Below are positions 62,576 through 64,000 of a DNA stretch of 64,000 nucleotides, piece after piece. The notes under the pieces were generated by a model, which saw only the letters and a program-made list of their open reading frames with translations, was not told where the DNA came from and searched no databases. Made by a program: the position numbers and the translations under genes. This DNA comes from Sphingobacteriales bacterium (lineage in GTDB: Bacteria; Bacteroidota; Bacteroidia; Chitinophagales; CAIOSU01): the NCBI GenBank assembly GCA_027486795.1, contig JAIXOI010000023.1:186001-250000 (forward strand). The letters are read 5' to 3'. The number at the start of each line of letters is the position of its first letter. The stretch's first letter is position 1.

Positions 62576-63550
62576 ATGAACGGCGAAAAAGTACTGGTAA
62601 CTGGTTGTAATGGTTTCATTGGTAGTCACCTCACTTTGCAGTTGCTTCATGCAGGTTACCAAGTAGTAGGCCTTGATATTTTACCCCTAACCGAAGCGCT
62701 CAACATTCAATCACTTAGCAATAACCCCAACTTCAAATACCTTTCTGGCGATGTAACCGATAAAGCGCTAATTGATAGTGTTATTGATGCTTCTTTCTCC
62801 AAAGTTTTTCACCTTGCAGCCCGCGTTGGTATTGAGCGCTACATGGAAAACCCAATTGATGTAGTGCGCACCAATGTAGTGGGTACGCTGAACGTACTAG
62901 AAGCCGCAATAAGACATAAATGCTACCTTTTTTTTAGCAGTACCAGCGAAGTATATGGCAAAAACCCAAACGTGCCCTGGGCCGAAGATGACGACCGTGT
63001 GCTGGGCTCCACCAGTTTTGAGCGCTGGAGTTATAGCAGCTCAAAAAGCGCTGCTGAGCACGCCGTGCGCGGTGCCTTTAAGCAACAAAACCTAAAAGGC
63101 TGCATTGTAAGGTTCTTCAACATATACGGGCCTGGCCAATCAGAAGCTTTTGTAGTATCGAGAAACATACTATTGGCCGCAAAAGGTCATCCCCTTGTAA
63201 TGCACAACACCGGATCGCAAACACGCTGTTTCACTTTCATTGACGATGCTGTGGCCGCTTGCATAAAATTGGTACAAGATGCTAATACCAACGGCGAGGT
63301 TTACAATGTAGGCAACAATACCGAGCATACCGTGTTGCAAGTACTGAATACCATTATTGAAATATCGGGCAAGCCACTGACCATTGAAACAATCCAAACA
63401 AGCGATAATTTTGGCGATGCTTTTGAAGATATTATGCGCCGGGTGCCACTAACATCCAAAATATACAAAGCCATCGGTTGGGAGGCTACCACAAGCTTAC
63501 GTGAGGGGTTAAGCAAGACCTACCAATGGGCAATTGATAACAATGGTTAG
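62576..63550 (+). CDS. Nucleotide-sugar epimerase/dehydratase (extended SDR)
   Basis: A 324-residue SDR: VTGCNGFIGSHLTLQLL (NAD site), FSSTSEVYGKNPNVPWAEDD, active-site WSYSSSKSAAEHAVRG and VRFFNIYGPGQSE. This pattern resembles UDP-glucuronate decarboxylase and UDP-glucose 4-epimerase. It probably acts on a UDP- or CDP-sugar for the glycan. Last gene of the rightward glycan run. Confidence 0.9.
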   Translation: MNGEKVLVTGCNGFIGSHLTLQLLHAGYQVVGLDILPLTEALNIQSLSNNPNFKYLSGDVTDKALIDSVIDASFSKVFHLAARVGIERYMENPIDVVRTNVVGTLNVLEAAIRHKCYLFFSSTSEVYGKNPNVPWAEDDDRVLGSTSFERWSYSSSKSAAEHAVRGAFKQQNLKGCIVRFFNIYGPGQSEAFVVSRNILLAAKGHPLVMHNTGSQTRCFTFIDDAVAACIKLVQDANTNGEVYNVGNNTEHTVLQVLNTIIEISGKPLTIETIQTSDNFGDAFEDIMRRVPLTSKIYKAIGWEATTSLREGLSKTYQWAIDNNG

Positions 63551-63602
63551 TACCATTATCGGGCTAAAATATACCTTTTAAGAAAATCCAGCATTGTATT
63601 GG

Positions 63603-63633
63603 TTGACCAATCGGCCAATAAACTATAAATTTG
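63603..63633 (+). promoter_or_regulatory. Promoter of the haloperoxidase-like gene
   Basis: TTG at 63603, a 20-base spacer and TAAATTTG at 63626-63633, about 22 bases before the ATG. The -33 TTG lies in an inverted repeat ATTGGT-TG-ACCAAT (63598-63611), which could be an operator. Confidence 0.55.
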
Positions 63634-63654
63634 GTAATCACTAATATCTAAGTA

Positions 63655-64000
63655 ATGAAGGTGTTCAATGTTTTTAGAGTGTCGCTGCTATGCATCGCTG
63701 CGATAGGTATACTAAGTACATACTATGCCTGCACCAACAGCCATGCATCAGAAAAGAATATCTCTTACACTGAAAATGCAGATGTGATAAAAAGGCTCAA
63801 CTGGGCGCTCACAGAAACCCTAATGAAGGATGGGTTTGCACCCCCCGTTGCTAGTAGGGCTTTTGCTTACAGCAACATTGCCGCCTATGAGGCACTTTTG
63901 CCAGCCGATACCGCACGTATATCGTTGGGCGGCCAGCTAAACGAATTGGATACTCTGCCAACGCCCGACCCTAATGTGAAAATTGATGCCACCATATCAA
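63655..64000 (+). CDS. Vanadium-dependent haloperoxidase/PAP2-like lipoprotein (N-terminal part)
   Basis: The first 115 codons are in the window. A signal peptide ends in a lipobox-like cysteine (STYYACTNS). NADVIKRLNWALTETLMKDG and FAPPVASRAFAYSNIAAYEA match the N-terminal helical region of Bacteroidota vanadium-dependent haloperoxidase/PAP2 proteins. The active-site residues lie beyond the window, so halogenating activity cannot be judged. A good promoter precedes it; it is separate from the glycan run. Confidence 0.8.
   Translation, partial: MKVFNVFRVSLLCIAAIGILSTYYACTNSHASEKNISYTENADVIKRLNWALTETLMKDGFAPPVASRAFAYSNIAAYEALLPADTARISLGGQLNELDTLPTPDPNVKIDATIS

Noticed and set aside
1-64000. 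CRISPR array, tRNA, rRNA, insertion sequence or prophage
   Set aside because: No regular short repeats with spacers, no RNA gene folds, and no transposase, integrase or phage proteins were seen.

Overview
The window comes from a Bacteroidota chromosome, most likely a free-living or gliding member; I cannot place it more finely. Five proteins end in type IX secretion (T9SS) sorting domains, three type A and two type B. One giant adhesin carries SprB repeats. The primary sigma factor is the short form seen in Bacteroidota, and several genes have a TAnnTTTG promoter element just upstream. No rRNA, tRNA, CRISPR array, transposase or integrase was seen. Coding density is high and G+C is moderate, about 47% in two 60-base samples counted by hand.

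Region 1 (1-23.2 kb) is mixed housekeeping and surface genes. It holds a 1860-residue SprB-repeat adhesin with the start of a downstream gene, aspS, a small secreted protein, an SDR reductase, anmK (murein recycling), a lipoprotein cytochrome c, a second large T9SS type B protein, an alpha/beta hydrolase, a double amidohydrolase, dnaN, a PKD/T9SS type A protein and rpoD.

Region 2 (23.2-40 kb) starts with a KefB-type antiporter. Next comes a visibly AT-richer three-gene block of lipoproteins (25.4-27.8 kb) bounded by a 45-base direct repeat, which is the 3' end of a neighbouring VOC-family gene. Then come a DnaQ/GIY-YIG fusion nuclease, a monoglyceride-lipase-like hydrolase, an EEP phosphatase, a fatty acid desaturase, an arylsulfotransferase-like T9SS protein, a phosphatidylserine-decarboxylase-like protein, a TPR protein, and the gcvH-VanZ pair followed by what looks like a frameshifted TonB-type remnant.

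Region 3 (40-63.6 kb) is a surface-glycan locus. Two leftward operons (48.6 to 41.5 kb and 56.0 to 50.3 kb) and one rightward run (56.1 to 63.5 kb) encode a CDP-sugar pathway (rfbF, rfbG, an RmlC-like protein, an SDR, an FdtA-like ketoisomerase), three family-2 glycosyltransferases, two pairs of paralogous polytopic membrane proteins resembling GT-C enzymes, two SGNH-type proteins, an HTTM-like membrane protein, a DegT-type sugar aminotransferase and a nucleotide-sugar epimerase. A permuted-looking radical SAM/twitch protein sits at the left edge, and a second arylsulfotransferase-like T9SS protein lies between the two leftward operons. No Wzx/Wzy/Wzz or ABC exporter is visible. Together these genes probably make and attach a deoxy- or amino-deoxy-sugar-containing surface glycan. 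The window ends inside a vanadium-haloperoxidase-like (PAP2) lipoprotein gene.
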